The notes beneath the pieces were generated by a model that did no database searches, was not told where the DNA came from, and saw only the letters and a program-made list of their open reading frames with translations. 64,000 nucleotides of DNA from Candidatus Peregrinibacteria bacterium. GTDB lineage: Bacteria; Patescibacteriota; Gracilibacteria; UM-FILTER-43-11. Shown in pieces: positions 1-9,401 of this stretch (the first letter of the stretch is position 1; each line of letters opens with the position of its first letter). The stretch covers positions 1 to 64,000 of the forward strand of contig JAFGTE010000013.1 in assembly GCA_016934215.1 (NCBI GenBank), written 5' to 3'. The position numbers and the translations under genes were made by a program.

Positions 1-1
1 C

Positions 2-988
2 GGCACGAAGGCTGAAGACCGAAAGGCGACCCCCGGCTGCGACACGCTCGCCGCCAAGATCGCTCCCAAGGTCGACGCAGCCATCACGGCCTCCCAGGCC
101 GAAGAAGCGGTGAAGCAGAATGCTCGGTACCTCTACGACAAGGCCATGGGTACTGGCGCCGACCCCAACGACAAGTTGATCGGTGACCAGAAGATCGCGA
201 TGCTCCATCTGGCCGGCCTGATGCTGCCCTTCGGGGAATGGCAACAGGCGTTCGGTCTGGTGGACGACACCGGCAGCCTCGTTGGCAAGGACGCCTGCTT
301 CCTCCGAAGCGGCGAAGAGGCCAAGTGCGGCAAGATCACCGCGGCGGACAGCAGTGGCGTCACCATCGACGGCGAGAAGGTCGGCTGGGACCGCATGGTG
401 AGTGGTGGCGACACCGCTCTGGCCATCGGCGACATCGATCTGATCCAGCCCAACTGGGGCGGCGGTGGCGGCGGAACCAACAACGACGGGTTCCACCTGC
501 GTGCTGGTGCGGATTTCCGCACCATCTTCATGGAAGGCAGCGTCACCAACGTCCACGTGATGAGCATGGGCGTCGGCGTCGGCTACACCCTGCCCACCTT
601 CCCGATCACCGGTGAGGTCATCTTCGGTGGACGCACCAGCCTCAACGGTGGGATCGCTCCGCACTACACGGAGCACGAGACCATGAGCGAGCGCTGGACC
701 GGCTACGCCGGTGTTGGGGTGGGTTACCGCCCCAAGTTCACCGGCTGGCTGGGCATGCACAGCATGGTGCTGGGCTACGCGCACACCAACGGTGGTGGCG
801 GGTTCGACACCGAGCTGGGGTTGGAGTTCTACCCCACCAGCTGGCTGAGCATCGTGACGGCCGCGCAAGGCGGGTACCTGGTAATGGACAACGAACCCTA
901 CGGTGACAACCCGGGTTCGACCCTCGCCAACCCCACCCCCGAGGGCGGTCACTTCGGTGGCACGCTCCAGTTGGTCGTCGGCTTCTAG
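2..988 (+). CDS. 5'-truncated protein with C-terminal outer-membrane beta-barrel-like region
   Basis: Frame stays open to the window start upstream of the GTG at 110. Gly-rich linker (GGGGGGTNND) then amphipathic strand pattern ending ...GGTLQLVVGF with terminal Phe. Strongly GC-rich codon usage. Confidence 0.6.
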   Translation, partial: GTKAEDRKATPGCDTLAAKIAPKVDAAITASQAEEAVKQNARYLYDKAMGTGADPNDKLIGDQKIAMLHLAGLMLPFGEWQQAFGLVDDTGSLVGKDACFLRSGEEAKCGKITAADSSGVTIDGEKVGWDRMVSGGDTALAIGDIDLIQPNWGGGGGGTNNDGFHLRAGADFRTIFMEGSVTNVHVMSMGVGVGYTLPTFPITGEVIFGGRTSLNGGIAPHYTEHETMSERWTGYAGVGVGYRPKFTGWLGMHSMVLGYAHTNGGGGFDTELGLEFYPTSWLSIVTAAQGGYLVMDNEPYGDNPGSTLANPTPEGGHFGGTLQLVVGF

Positions 989-1013
989 CCGCATCCCCCC
1001 CATCCCTACTAGG

Positions 1014-1079
1014 GACGAGCTACAAAAACCCTGAACTGCTTCGGCAGTTCGGGGTTTTGCTCGTATCCGATTTTTTTTG
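1014..1079 (+). terminator. Rho-independent terminator with UUCG loop
   Basis: gacgagc..aaaaccctgaactgc-ttcg-gcagttcggggtttt..gctcgt followed by an 8-T run. Confidence 0.8.
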
Positions 1080-1106
1080 ACTCATAAAATTCGTTTAATA
1101 AAAACC

Positions 1107-1135
1107 TTGACATAAATTTATTAATATGCTAGAAT
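1107..1135 (+). promoter_or_regulatory. sigma70-type promoter
   Basis: TTGACA - 17 nt - TAGAAT. Confidence 0.7.
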
Positions 1136-1143
1136 TTTGCTCC

Positions 1144-1205
1144 TAAACATTGTAGGAGGGGTCTCCCTGAGCCCCCGGGCCGGGAGTGCAAACTCCTCAT
1201 GTTTA
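1144..1205 (+). promoter_or_regulatory. extended 5'-terminal leader hairpin
   Basis: Nested pairs TAAACAT/ATGTTTA, AGGAG/CTCCT, CTCCC/GGGAG, GCCC/GGGC, starting about 9 nt after the -10 box. Confidence 0.6.
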
Positions 1206-1431
1206 TGATCTTTCACACTTGCAATAGGAACTAATTAACACTGGATTTGTGTCAGGCACCCTGTTTTATTTGCGTGTTTGTGGCCGTTTTTCTATGTATA
1301 GAAACGCGCGCGCACGTATAAATAAATCAGCGTGTCTGGCACAAGCAATACCGGACACGCATGGCCATGCGGGCCTTGCGTTTGATTTTGTTTGATTCCG
1401 GGCCCACAAGCCCCGAGAAAGGAACGTTCTG

Positions 1432-2847
1432 ATGAACCATCAGTCCGTCCATACGGCGCTCTGTGGCGCCCCCAAGCCTGTCCATTCGACCCCCAACCTG
1501 GAGACCACCAAGATGCGTAACTACTCCATCCTCGGAACCCTGGTGGCCGCGCTCTGCGTGGCTCCCATGATCACGGCCTGCGGCGACGACGAAGACCCGG
1601 GCGCTCTGTTCGAGCCCCCTGAGGTCGCGGTGAACCTGGTGTACTCGCAGGACTGCGAGAACGCCGAGATCTCTCCCGGTCTCCCCTTCTGCAACGGCAC
1701 GCTCAGCGTGACCCGTCGCGTCCTCGTCCCTGAAGGCGAGGGTGACGATGGCGTGGTCAACGTGGACTCCCGCTCCGTCGACCTCACCCGGGACAACCCG
1801 ACTGGGACGCTTCCGTCCTACACGGTGGACGCCGGCCAGAACGCGTACCTCTACTTCGAGTACGCGCTCGACGGCGAGCCGCTCGTGCTCCCTGAGGGCT
1901 ACGAGCTGCAGTCTTGCGACGGCGGCCCCCGGCCCACCGAAGACCGCGACGTGAACCTCACCTCCATCTGCCTGCGCTTCGCCAACACGAACGCTGGCGT
2001 CACCAACACGGCTGGTCCCCCCAGCACGGGTGGCACTGGCGGTGCTGGCGGAACTGGCGGCACTGGCGGCGAAGGCGGCGAAGCTGGTGGCGACACCGGC
2101 GGAACCGGCGGCGACACCGGCGGAACCGGCGGCACGGAAGTGGTCTACACTCCCGACACCAACGGCAACGCCTGCTTCGACATCCAGAGCTGGGACCTCA
2201 ACGATGCCACCGGCTGCACGATCACCCTGAGCCAGGTCGGCGACGTCACCCCCGTGGATGATGACGATTCGGTGGACCCGCCCGCCAACTGCAGCGCGTC
2301 CAACGAGTACTACGTCCACGGTCTGACCGAGGGCTGGTACCACGTGGTCTTCGACTGTGGTGACTTCGGCGGCGGGCAGACCGACATCTACGTCGAGGCC
2401 GACGTGGACTCCAATCCCGAGGACGACAACCGCTTCCCGGTCACCCTCGCGGAGCCCGTCGCCCCCGGCGATCTCTGCGTGGCGATGGACGGCATCCCGC
2501 TGGAGCCGCCCACCACGGAGAATCCCGATGCTGACATGGCCGACCTCTCGGTCTACATCGGTGAGGGGTGCGGCAATGGCTGCTGCGTGCTCGACGATGC
2601 CTCTGACATGACCATCACGGCGATGGAGCAGATCGCAGGTCCTGGTACCTGCACTGCCCTCGGCGACGATGGCTGTGAGATCGAGGTCGACGGCCTCGTC
2701 GTCTCGGTGAAGCCGAGCCCCAACGGGTTCGACAACTTCGCTGAGAACGAGCAGCGCGTCTACGTCCTCACCCTCGAGGACGAGACTCGCCTCGTGTACG
2801 CCTACGTCGACGTGGTCAACGAGCCGTTCCGCACGCCTGCTCCGTGA
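1432..2847 (+). CDS. GC-rich secreted lipoprotein with Gly-rich (GGTGG-type) linker
   Basis: AAAGGA upstream of ATG 1432; internal ATG 1513 begins signal peptide MRNYSILGTLVAALCVAPMITAC with lipobox-like ITAC. True start may be 1513. Confidence 0.7.
   Translation: MNHQSVHTALCGAPKPVHSTPNLETTKMRNYSILGTLVAALCVAPMITACGDDEDPGALFEPPEVAVNLVYSQDCENAEISPGLPFCNGTLSVTRRVLVPEGEGDDGVVNVDSRSVDLTRDNPTGTLPSYTVDAGQNAYLYFEYALDGEPLVLPEGYELQSCDGGPRPTEDRDVNLTSICLRFANTNAGVTNTAGPPSTGGTGGAGGTGGTGGEGGEAGGDTGGTGGDTGGTGGTEVVYTPDTNGNACFDIQSWDLNDATGCTITLSQVGDVTPVDDDDSVDPPANCSASNEYYVHGLTEGWYHVVFDCGDFGGGQTDIYVEADVDSNPEDDNRFPVTLAEPVAPGDLCVAMDGIPLEPPTTENPDADMADLSVYIGEGCGNGCCVLDDASDMTITAMEQIAGPGTCTALGDDGCEIEVDGLVVSVKPSPNGFDNFAENEQRVYVLTLEDETRLVYAYVDVVNEPFRTPAP
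2028..2136 (+). repeat. Gly-codon tandem low-complexity repeat
   Basis: Repeated ggcggaacc / ggcgacaccggcggaacc units encoding GGTGG/GGDTGG. Confidence 0.8.
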
Positions 2848-2885
2848 TCCGGCAACCCCCCAGTGTGTCAGTTTCCTGACGCAAG

Positions 2886-2925
2886 TGAAGAAGCTTCCTG
2901 CCTTCGGGTATGGAAGCTTCTTTGC
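2886..2925 (+). terminator. Rho-independent terminator
   Basis: gaagaagcttcc-tgccttcgggtat-ggaagcttcttt. Confidence 0.75.
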
Positions 2926-2975
2926 TATGCAAAAAAATGTATTAGAAAATATTTTAAAAAATACGTCAAAAAGCC

Positions 2976-3004
2976 TTGACAGCTTTATTAAAAAAGTGTA
3001 GAAT
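2976..3004 (+). promoter_or_regulatory. sigma70-type promoter for giant surface protein
   Basis: TTGACA - 17 nt - TAGAAT, same CCTTGACA..TTTATTAA..TAGAATT pattern as at 1107. Confidence 0.7.
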
Positions 3005-3188
3005 TGGGGCCTGTCTTTCGATTGGAAGAAAGGCTTTGCGCTTAGATAAGCGCTAAAAACAAAACTTTACAAAACAAATATTTTTCTGTATTTGCTATTT
3101 TTTTGAAAATTATTCAACTATTTATACCTAATTTATATATACCTACCAACAATTTAGATTCCTAAATTGACACTAACCCCAATACATC

Positions 3189-6100
3189 ATGTTTACTAAT
3201 CCGATCCGCAAGATCGCCTCGAAAATTGTCATGGTTTCCATGCTTTTTTCCGTGCTTGCGCCATTAGCGGGTAATTCCGCAATTGCGTCCGGTCCGCTTG
3301 GAACCCTCCGTGTGGGCTTTGACCATGTCGATGGTGGTTATACCATTAAGAACGTCCGACAGGAAGTTGTGTCCGACAAAGATTCCGGCGACTGCTCATA
3401 TCAAAGCAGCGGTTATTTTACCTGCAATGAGATCCTTCCCATCGGTACTTATACAGTCACTTTTGACGATGTCGACGGTATGATTACTCCTGATCCGGCT
3501 CATGCTGTGGTCCTCGAGTCATCGGTGACAGAGGCATACGGTGATTACGTGGCTGAAAATGTCCCGACTATTGGTGTATTAGGTATTGGTGTCAATCATA
3601 TAAATGGAGGTTATATTATCAAAAACGTCCGACAGGAACAGGTGGCTGATGTGAGTGCTTCAAGTTGCGGCCCGCTGCAGCCCAGTGGCTACTATCTGTG
3701 CAGCCAGAGCCTGCCTTTCGGTACCTATACCGTTGAATTTGATTCCATACAAGGTTATCAGACTCCGCCTACTGCCCATGTCGCGTTAACAGACAACTAT
3801 TCTTTTAATGTTGATTATGTCGCTAACGCTCCAACGCTTTATACCTTGACCGTTGGTGTGGACCTGGCACAGGGCGGCTTTACGATTGATAATGTAAGAC
3901 AGGAAACTGTGGCTGATGTGAATCCTGTCAGTAGCTGCGGCCCGCTTCAGCCAAGCGGTTATTACCAGTGCAATCAGATTCTTCCACCCGGTACGTATAC
4001 TGTAAGATTTGATTCCGTTAATGGTTATAATACCCCGGACGATATTCACGTCGCACTCACACAGAGCGGAAATATCTGGGCCAACTACATAGCTGAAGCT
4101 CCCGTTTTGCCTACGCTGACTGTCGGCGTTAATCTGGCACAGGGCGGCTTTACGATTTACAATGTCCGTCAGGAAGCAGTTACTGAATATGATCCTGTAA
4201 CGGATTGCGGCGCACCGGTTGACGGTTACTATATGTGCGATGCCGTGCTTCCTGCAGGCACTTACACAGTACGATTCACTTCAGTTGATAATTATGTTAA
4301 ACCATCTGACATTCATGTAGCGCTCACGCAAAGCGGTACGGTCTGGGGCTTTTACAGCACCATTCCAACCGGTGTCATTCAGGTTCAGGTGGTTAATCAA
4401 AATAACGAACCTATCACCGATTTACCTGCCAACGAATGGCAGTTAAAACGCTGCAGCAATTCCAATCCTGCTTCCTGTACCGATATTATGGCAAGCGGCG
4501 GGGTTGGCGGTGTTTATGACAATATTCTTTACAATACCTATCGTATTCACTTCCCGAATCCCGTCGTTCCGGCCGGATACAGCGGGCGCACTGTTCTGCC
4601 TAGTGTTTATCAGGTTCTTGACGCAGAACACAATACCCTTACTTTTACCATCAAATATACTGAAACAAGTCAGCAGACAGGTGTCGCTTACGTCAACGTA
4701 CGCACTACTCCGGTACCGGCTAACGTTACCATGGTGACTACCGATCCTGCCCGGCCTGATCAGCAGGGAGTTACCAGCGATCTGGTTGCGGCTACTCCTA
4801 TTTATGATCTTTCTGATCCTGATCGCTTCACGTTACCTACGACTGTTTCCGGTTTCACGGTACCAACCGATTACTATATTATATGTAATCCTGTTCCGGG
4901 CGGCTATCTGGCCCCTGCTAATATTGTTGTTTCCAATGCTCAGTATGCCGTCAACACAGAATACCTTGCCGGTACTTGCGTGTACACCCAGACCAATGAA
5001 GTCGTTACCATCACGATTGATACCGTCGGCATTGAAGAGGCAGCCATTTATGTAGATGGCGTTGAAGTACGTGACACAAACGATGATTCAGAAATCTCTG
5101 TCGTTATCACGACTGAAGAAGAGCACGTGATTTCTTTTGAAGACAAAGACCCTGCTCATTTCACTACCCCCGTCGACATTACTATTCCAGCAGACAGCCT
5201 TGATTCCAGCATGACCCCTGATCAGCTCAGATATCTGGGTTACTATGTACCGCTTGGTAATCTGGCTACGGCTGAAATTAATACTTATAACGAAACCGGC
5301 TGGGTTTACCTGGTCATTGGTGGCGGTGGTGACAGCACTATGTGGAATGTCGGTCTTGCCACTCCTGGTGCTCCTTCACTGATCGTTCATTTTAATGAAA
5401 CAGTCAGTCATGAGTTCCACTTTCAGGATCGCAATCCAAATTACTATCTGCGGGCTGTTCCTGTTACCAATCCGAATACTCCAGGATTTTCTGTTTCACA
5501 GAATATTAGCCAGTCAGGTAATGATGTTACCCATTTCCAGGAATACTACAGCTATGACGGCAGTGAATCACTCGATACGGTTTACCTGACCGGCGATTAT
5601 ATCGCTCAGGCCAATGCCGCTTTCTTCCATGCCAGAACGACCAATCCTGACCCGATCTTCGGTGAAATCTATCTGGATATCAACGGAGAACCAATCGAAA
5701 CTTTAGTTCCCGGCGCCCAAGTCTGGATCCGCGTGTTCATCTCTGATGTGGTCAACGATAGTGACACCACCAGCTTCCAGTCACCTATTACTGTTGACTC
5801 TCTCCAATATACCGCTGTACCAGCTAGTTATGATTTAAGTACCTATACTCCGAGTTCAACGATTTACGATCTTGAATCAACTTATCAGCCTGGCGTTGGT
5901 TCTAATTTGATCGTTCAGCTTATTCCTGCCGGAGTAGGCAGCGCTGGCTTAGATGTTACGCTTGATAGCACTATCACCCAGCAAACCATTGATAATGCCG
6001 GAACTTTTCAGACAACTTTCTTAGATATTGATCCTAATGCGGACCATACTGTCAGTTGTCCTGCTGTTCCGAATTACGCCACCCCTAACGACCTGTTTAT

Positions 6101-9100
6101 TGCCTCTGAACTCATTCAGCCTGGTGATAACTTTGCTTATTGTACTTATATACCTCTTATCTGGGCCGCTGAGATCCTGATTGAAACATCCGCCGACGAC
6201 AATATTAACTTCTCAGCCCCAACCATCATTCAGGTAAACGGTGTCAATCAGCCTATTGTATGGACTGATGATTCAGTTGCAGGAACCCCTGCTACCCGAA
6301 GTGTCTGGATTGATACCCGGGATACCAACATCATCATTTACGGTGATATGCCTGGTTACGTTACCCCTGCTTCTGATGTCGTCAATGTAACTCCTGGTTC
6401 CAGCTGGCAAGATCCAAATCCGGCCAATATATTCAGTGGCCATTATACCCTGCCTCAGGCCGGTGCGGACCTGATCTTCCACCTTCGTGAACTGGATCCG
6501 GACGGTGGCCCCGTGCCAAGCACTGATGTCACGGTCAACGTGACCACTCAGCAGTCTGATGCTAATGGTGACACCACCTTTACCGATGTGGATACGACTC
6601 AGGTAATCGATATTAGCTTTGGCGATCATCCGCTGGGAACCGGCGCTTACGTGACTCCTCTGCCTCTTAATTTCCAGGCCAACGAACTCCAGGGCGGTCA
6701 AACTTATGAATTCTATATTTACTACGTACCCGTTGCCTTTGCGGTCACCCTTGATGTAGAAACTCTTGATGAACTGACTCAGCTGATCAACGTCAACGGT
6801 GCCATCCGCTTAGTGGTTAACGGTACTTCTACCTTATATGGTTACGGTACGGCTCAAATCGTAGTCAGTACGGACCCTCAATTCAGCTACCTGATCGACT
6901 GGGGTCCAACCAATCCTGCCAGCCAGTATATTGAACCAGCGGTTGATCCGCTTCCGGTGAATGTCATCGGAATGACGGCCGGTCAGACCAGAAATATTGA
7001 TGGTCTTTACAGACTCTGCCAATCCGGCAACTGTGAAGTGGTTACCATCACGGCCTGGGATCAAACCGGAACTAATATTCTAAATACGGTTGATATCACC
7101 GTGAACGGAACCGTTGTTGGCAGCGGCCAGCATACCGGTACTTACGATGTCGGTGCCGTCCTCAACATTGCATTTGAAGATGTTGATACACATGGTGTTC
7201 CTGACATTCATGTAAATGGCGTATCTGTGGGCACCAGTCATACCACTTCGTATACGGTTTTAGATGCACCCAGCCCCAACACCGTTGATGCTTACTTCCC
7301 GCTTGAGGGAGGCATTGGCTTCAACGTTGCTACCCGGGACAATCAGGGTAGTGCGCTGACTCAAAATATCACTCACGGTATCACCGGTACCGAAACTACT
7401 GAACCGACTCCTGCCTTCTTCGTGGTTGATGAAGATGATCTAACTAGTTACACCATTCATTTTTCTGATCGTGTCGGTTATATCACTCCGGGTTCTGTAA
7501 TCGTTAGCAATCAAGCTATCAACAGCATTCCGGCTAACGTAACCATTACCAATAACGGTGTAAATTATGTCGCCGGTACCCAGCTCAATGCGGGAGATAC
7601 CTATGATATAACGGCCACTTATGTTCCTCACTTTGTGATTGAAAAGAACATTACCAGTGAGCAGACCATTACCAATAATAATAAACGTGTTGATTATCAG
7701 ATTGTCGTTACCAGACATCCTGATACGGCTCCCGGACCGATGAGCATTACGCTGCAAGATACGATTTCTAATAGCGGCCGCACCTTAAGCGGCAGCAATG
7801 GAGGTACCATGAGCGTGGTTCCTCAGAACAGTTTCTACAGCATTTGCAGCAATGGCTGCGGAGATATTACGGCCGGACCGGTAACGATTAATATCGACAA
7901 TCCTGGTAATTCAGTGACCATCACTTACCAAACCCTTTCCAATAACAGCTCCATTCCGGCTAATCAGAGCTCTGACTTCACCAATACATTAACCGGTAAT
8001 TACAGTGACGGCGGACAAACTGTTACCGTTACCACCAATGCTACTGTTAATGTTCTTGCACCACCTACTTCCGGTCCTACTCCTCCTGGTGGCGGCGGAC
8101 CTAGTGGCGGCGGCGGTCACATCCTGATTCAGGGTGATATGATCCTTGAAGTCACCAAACTGGTCAGCATCAATAACCGCGACTGGTTCGATGCTTCCGA
8201 TGAAGAAGATCCTTTCATCCTTCGTGAACGCTACCATGGCCCGCTTTACACTAAAGTGAATGTTAAGAACCTTGGCCAGGTAACTGCTACCAATATTCGC
8301 TTCACGGAAGGTTTTGACCAGGGAGATTCTGAAATTACTTCCAGTGAAATCGACAATGTCGAAGGGGAAGAAGGATTTGAATACAATGAAACCACTGGTG
8401 TCATGACCATCGACAGCTTGCCTGTTGGCGGAGAGATTAACTTCTCTTACGAACAGACTGTTGACGAAGACGGCACCCGGGGTGAACTGGCTGAAGAATA
8501 CCTTGTACTCGAAGGTTTCAGTACCCGCCTGAGCGCCAGTCAGGACGGCCTGACCAAACATGGCATTGGTGATCACTACCCAAGCTGGCTGACAGCTGGC
8601 ACACCGGAAACGCCTTATGAAGGCAGTCTGCTTGAACTTGAAATTGATACCGACCGAAATCCTGCCAGAATCGGTGACGAAGTGGTCTACCATATTACCG
8701 CTACCAACAATGCCGACTTTGACCTGACCGGCGTCATCATCACCTGGGATTACGATGAAAATGCCCTTGATATCTTAAATCCTTTTGGCGGCCGCAATAA
8801 CGGTACCGAGATCCACTGGGATCGGGGTATCTTAAGACCCGGTGAATCGGCTGAATATCAGGTACGCGTTCGCGTGGCTGACAGCGCGCCAATTGGCAGC
8901 AATGTCCGAACGACCGCCCGTGGCCTGGTCAATGAACTGGAAAATCCTGCCGCCGCTGAACACCTCCTGAGCATTCTTGCCGCCATTGGTGACGGACCGA
9001 TCGAACTGGCTCAAACGGGTATGCCTACCTTCCTGCTGATCCTTGCTTCTATCTTCGCCTACCTTACCTATACAAATACCGGCAGACGGAGATACCTGGC

Positions 9101-9131
9101 CCTCAAAAAAGCTGCTCTACGGCCATTCTAA
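3189..9131 (+). CDS. giant repeat surface protein with sortase-like LAQTG C-terminus
   Basis: 1980 aa; N-terminal signal-like segment; four tandem ~86-aa two-Cys repeats; prealbumin/SpaA-like and DUF11-like segments; Gly/Pro linker; C-term LAQTG-hydrophobic-GRRRY. Confidence 0.9.
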   Translation: MFTNPIRKIASKIVMVSMLFSVLAPLAGNSAIASGPLGTLRVGFDHVDGGYTIKNVRQEVVSDKDSGDCSYQSSGYFTCNEILPIGTYTVTFDDVDGMITPDPAHAVVLESSVTEAYGDYVAENVPTIGVLGIGVNHINGGYIIKNVRQEQVADVSASSCGPLQPSGYYLCSQSLPFGTYTVEFDSIQGYQTPPTAHVALTDNYSFNVDYVANAPTLYTLTVGVDLAQGGFTIDNVRQETVADVNPVSSCGPLQPSGYYQCNQILPPGTYTVRFDSVNGYNTPDDIHVALTQSGNIWANYIAEAPVLPTLTVGVNLAQGGFTIYNVRQEAVTEYDPVTDCGAPVDGYYMCDAVLPAGTYTVRFTSVDNYVKPSDIHVALTQSGTVWGFYSTIPTGVIQVQVVNQNNEPITDLPANEWQLKRCSNSNPASCTDIMASGGVGGVYDNILYNTYRIHFPNPVVPAGYSGRTVLPSVYQVLDAEHNTLTFTIKYTETSQQTGVAYVNVRTTPVPANVTMVTTDPARPDQQGVTSDLVAATPIYDLSDPDRFTLPTTVSGFTVPTDYYIICNPVPGGYLAPANIVVSNAQYAVNTEYLAGTCVYTQTNEVVTITIDTVGIEEAAIYVDGVEVRDTNDDSEISVVITTEEEHVISFEDKDPAHFTTPVDITIPADSLDSSMTPDQLRYLGYYVPLGNLATAEINTYNETGWVYLVIGGGGDSTMWNVGLATPGAPSLIVHFNETVSHEFHFQDRNPNYYLRAVPVTNPNTPGFSVSQNISQSGNDVTHFQEYYSYDGSESLDTVYLTGDYIAQANAAFFHARTTNPDPIFGEIYLDINGEPIETLVPGAQVWIRVFISDVVNDSDTTSFQSPITVDSLQYTAVPASYDLSTYTPSSTIYDLESTYQPGVGSNLIVQLIPAGVGSAGLDVTLDSTITQQTIDNAGTFQTTFLDIDPNADHTVSCPAVPNYATPNDLFIASELIQPGDNFAYCTYIPLIWAAEILIETSADDNINFSAPTIIQVNGVNQPIVWTDDSVAGTPATRSVWIDTRDTNIIIYGDMPGYVTPASDVVNVTPGSSWQDPNPANIFSGHYTLPQAGADLIFHLRELDPDGGPVPSTDVTVNVTTQQSDANGDTTFTDVDTTQVIDISFGDHPLGTGAYVTPLPLNFQANELQGGQTYEFYIYYVPVAFAVTLDVETLDELTQLINVNGAIRLVVNGTSTLYGYGTAQIVVSTDPQFSYLIDWGPTNPASQYIEPAVDPLPVNVIGMTAGQTRNIDGLYRLCQSGNCEVVTITAWDQTGTNILNTVDITVNGTVVGSGQHTGTYDVGAVLNIAFEDVDTHGVPDIHVNGVSVGTSHTTSYTVLDAPSPNTVDAYFPLEGGIGFNVATRDNQGSALTQNITHGITGTETTEPTPAFFVVDEDDLTSYTIHFSDRVGYITPGSVIVSNQAINSIPANVTITNNGVNYVAGTQLNAGDTYDITATYVPHFVIEKNITSEQTITNNNKRVDYQIVVTRHPDTAPGPMSITLQDTISNSGRTLSGSNGGTMSVVPQNSFYSICSNGCGDITAGPVTINIDNPGNSVTITYQTLSNNSSIPANQSSDFTNTLTGNYSDGGQTVTVTTNATVNVLAPPTSGPTPPGGGGPSGGGGHILIQGDMILEVTKLVSINNRDWFDASDEEDPFILRERYHGPLYTKVNVKNLGQVTATNIRFTEGFDQGDSEITSSEIDNVEGEEGFEYNETTGVMTIDSLPVGGEINFSYEQTVDEDGTRGELAEEYLVLEGFSTRLSASQDGLTKHGIGDHYPSWLTAGTPETPYEGSLLELEIDTDRNPARIGDEVVYHITATNNADFDLTGVIITWDYDENALDILNPFGGRNNGTEIHWDRGILRPGESAEYQVRVRVADSAPIGSNVRTTARGLVNELENPAAAEHLLSILAAIGDGPIELAQTGMPTFLLILASIFAYLTYTNTGRRRYLALKKAALRPF
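3297..4370 (+). repeat. four tandem copies of a ~86-aa two-cysteine domain
   Basis: GG[FY][TI]I.NVRQE.V ... C...GY..C...LP.GTY.V.F..V..Y repeated at about 3300, 3585, 3845 and 4110. Confidence 0.9.
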
Positions 9132-9157
9132 TTTTATAAACGGATGAACGTTTCATA

Positions 9158-9191
9158 AGAAAAAGCCCTGCTCCCGCGGGGCTTTTTCTTA
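9158..9191. terminator. terminator hairpin
   Basis: aagaaaaagccctgctcccgcggggctttttctt. Confidence 0.85.
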
Positions 9192-9401
9192 ATGACAACT
9201 GCGGTTATCGACTCCAGACGAGCATTAGACAAATTTCTAGTAAATTACTATACAATAGCATGTTTTTAATAATAGAAATGACCTTTTTAAGCCAAATTTC
9301 AAAAAAGTATTAAGCAATTTTCTAGTAAAATCATAGTAATTTGTATAATGCTTCCCAATAGAGTCTGGTCAGCCACTGATAAAATAAGCTAGAATGACGC
9401 C

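Noticed and set aside
1327-2343. 338-aa minus-strand ORF opposite the lipoprotein
   Set aside because: Val/Gly/Arg/Ala-rich antisense frame typical of GC-rich coding DNA; the plus strand has signal peptide and lipobox.
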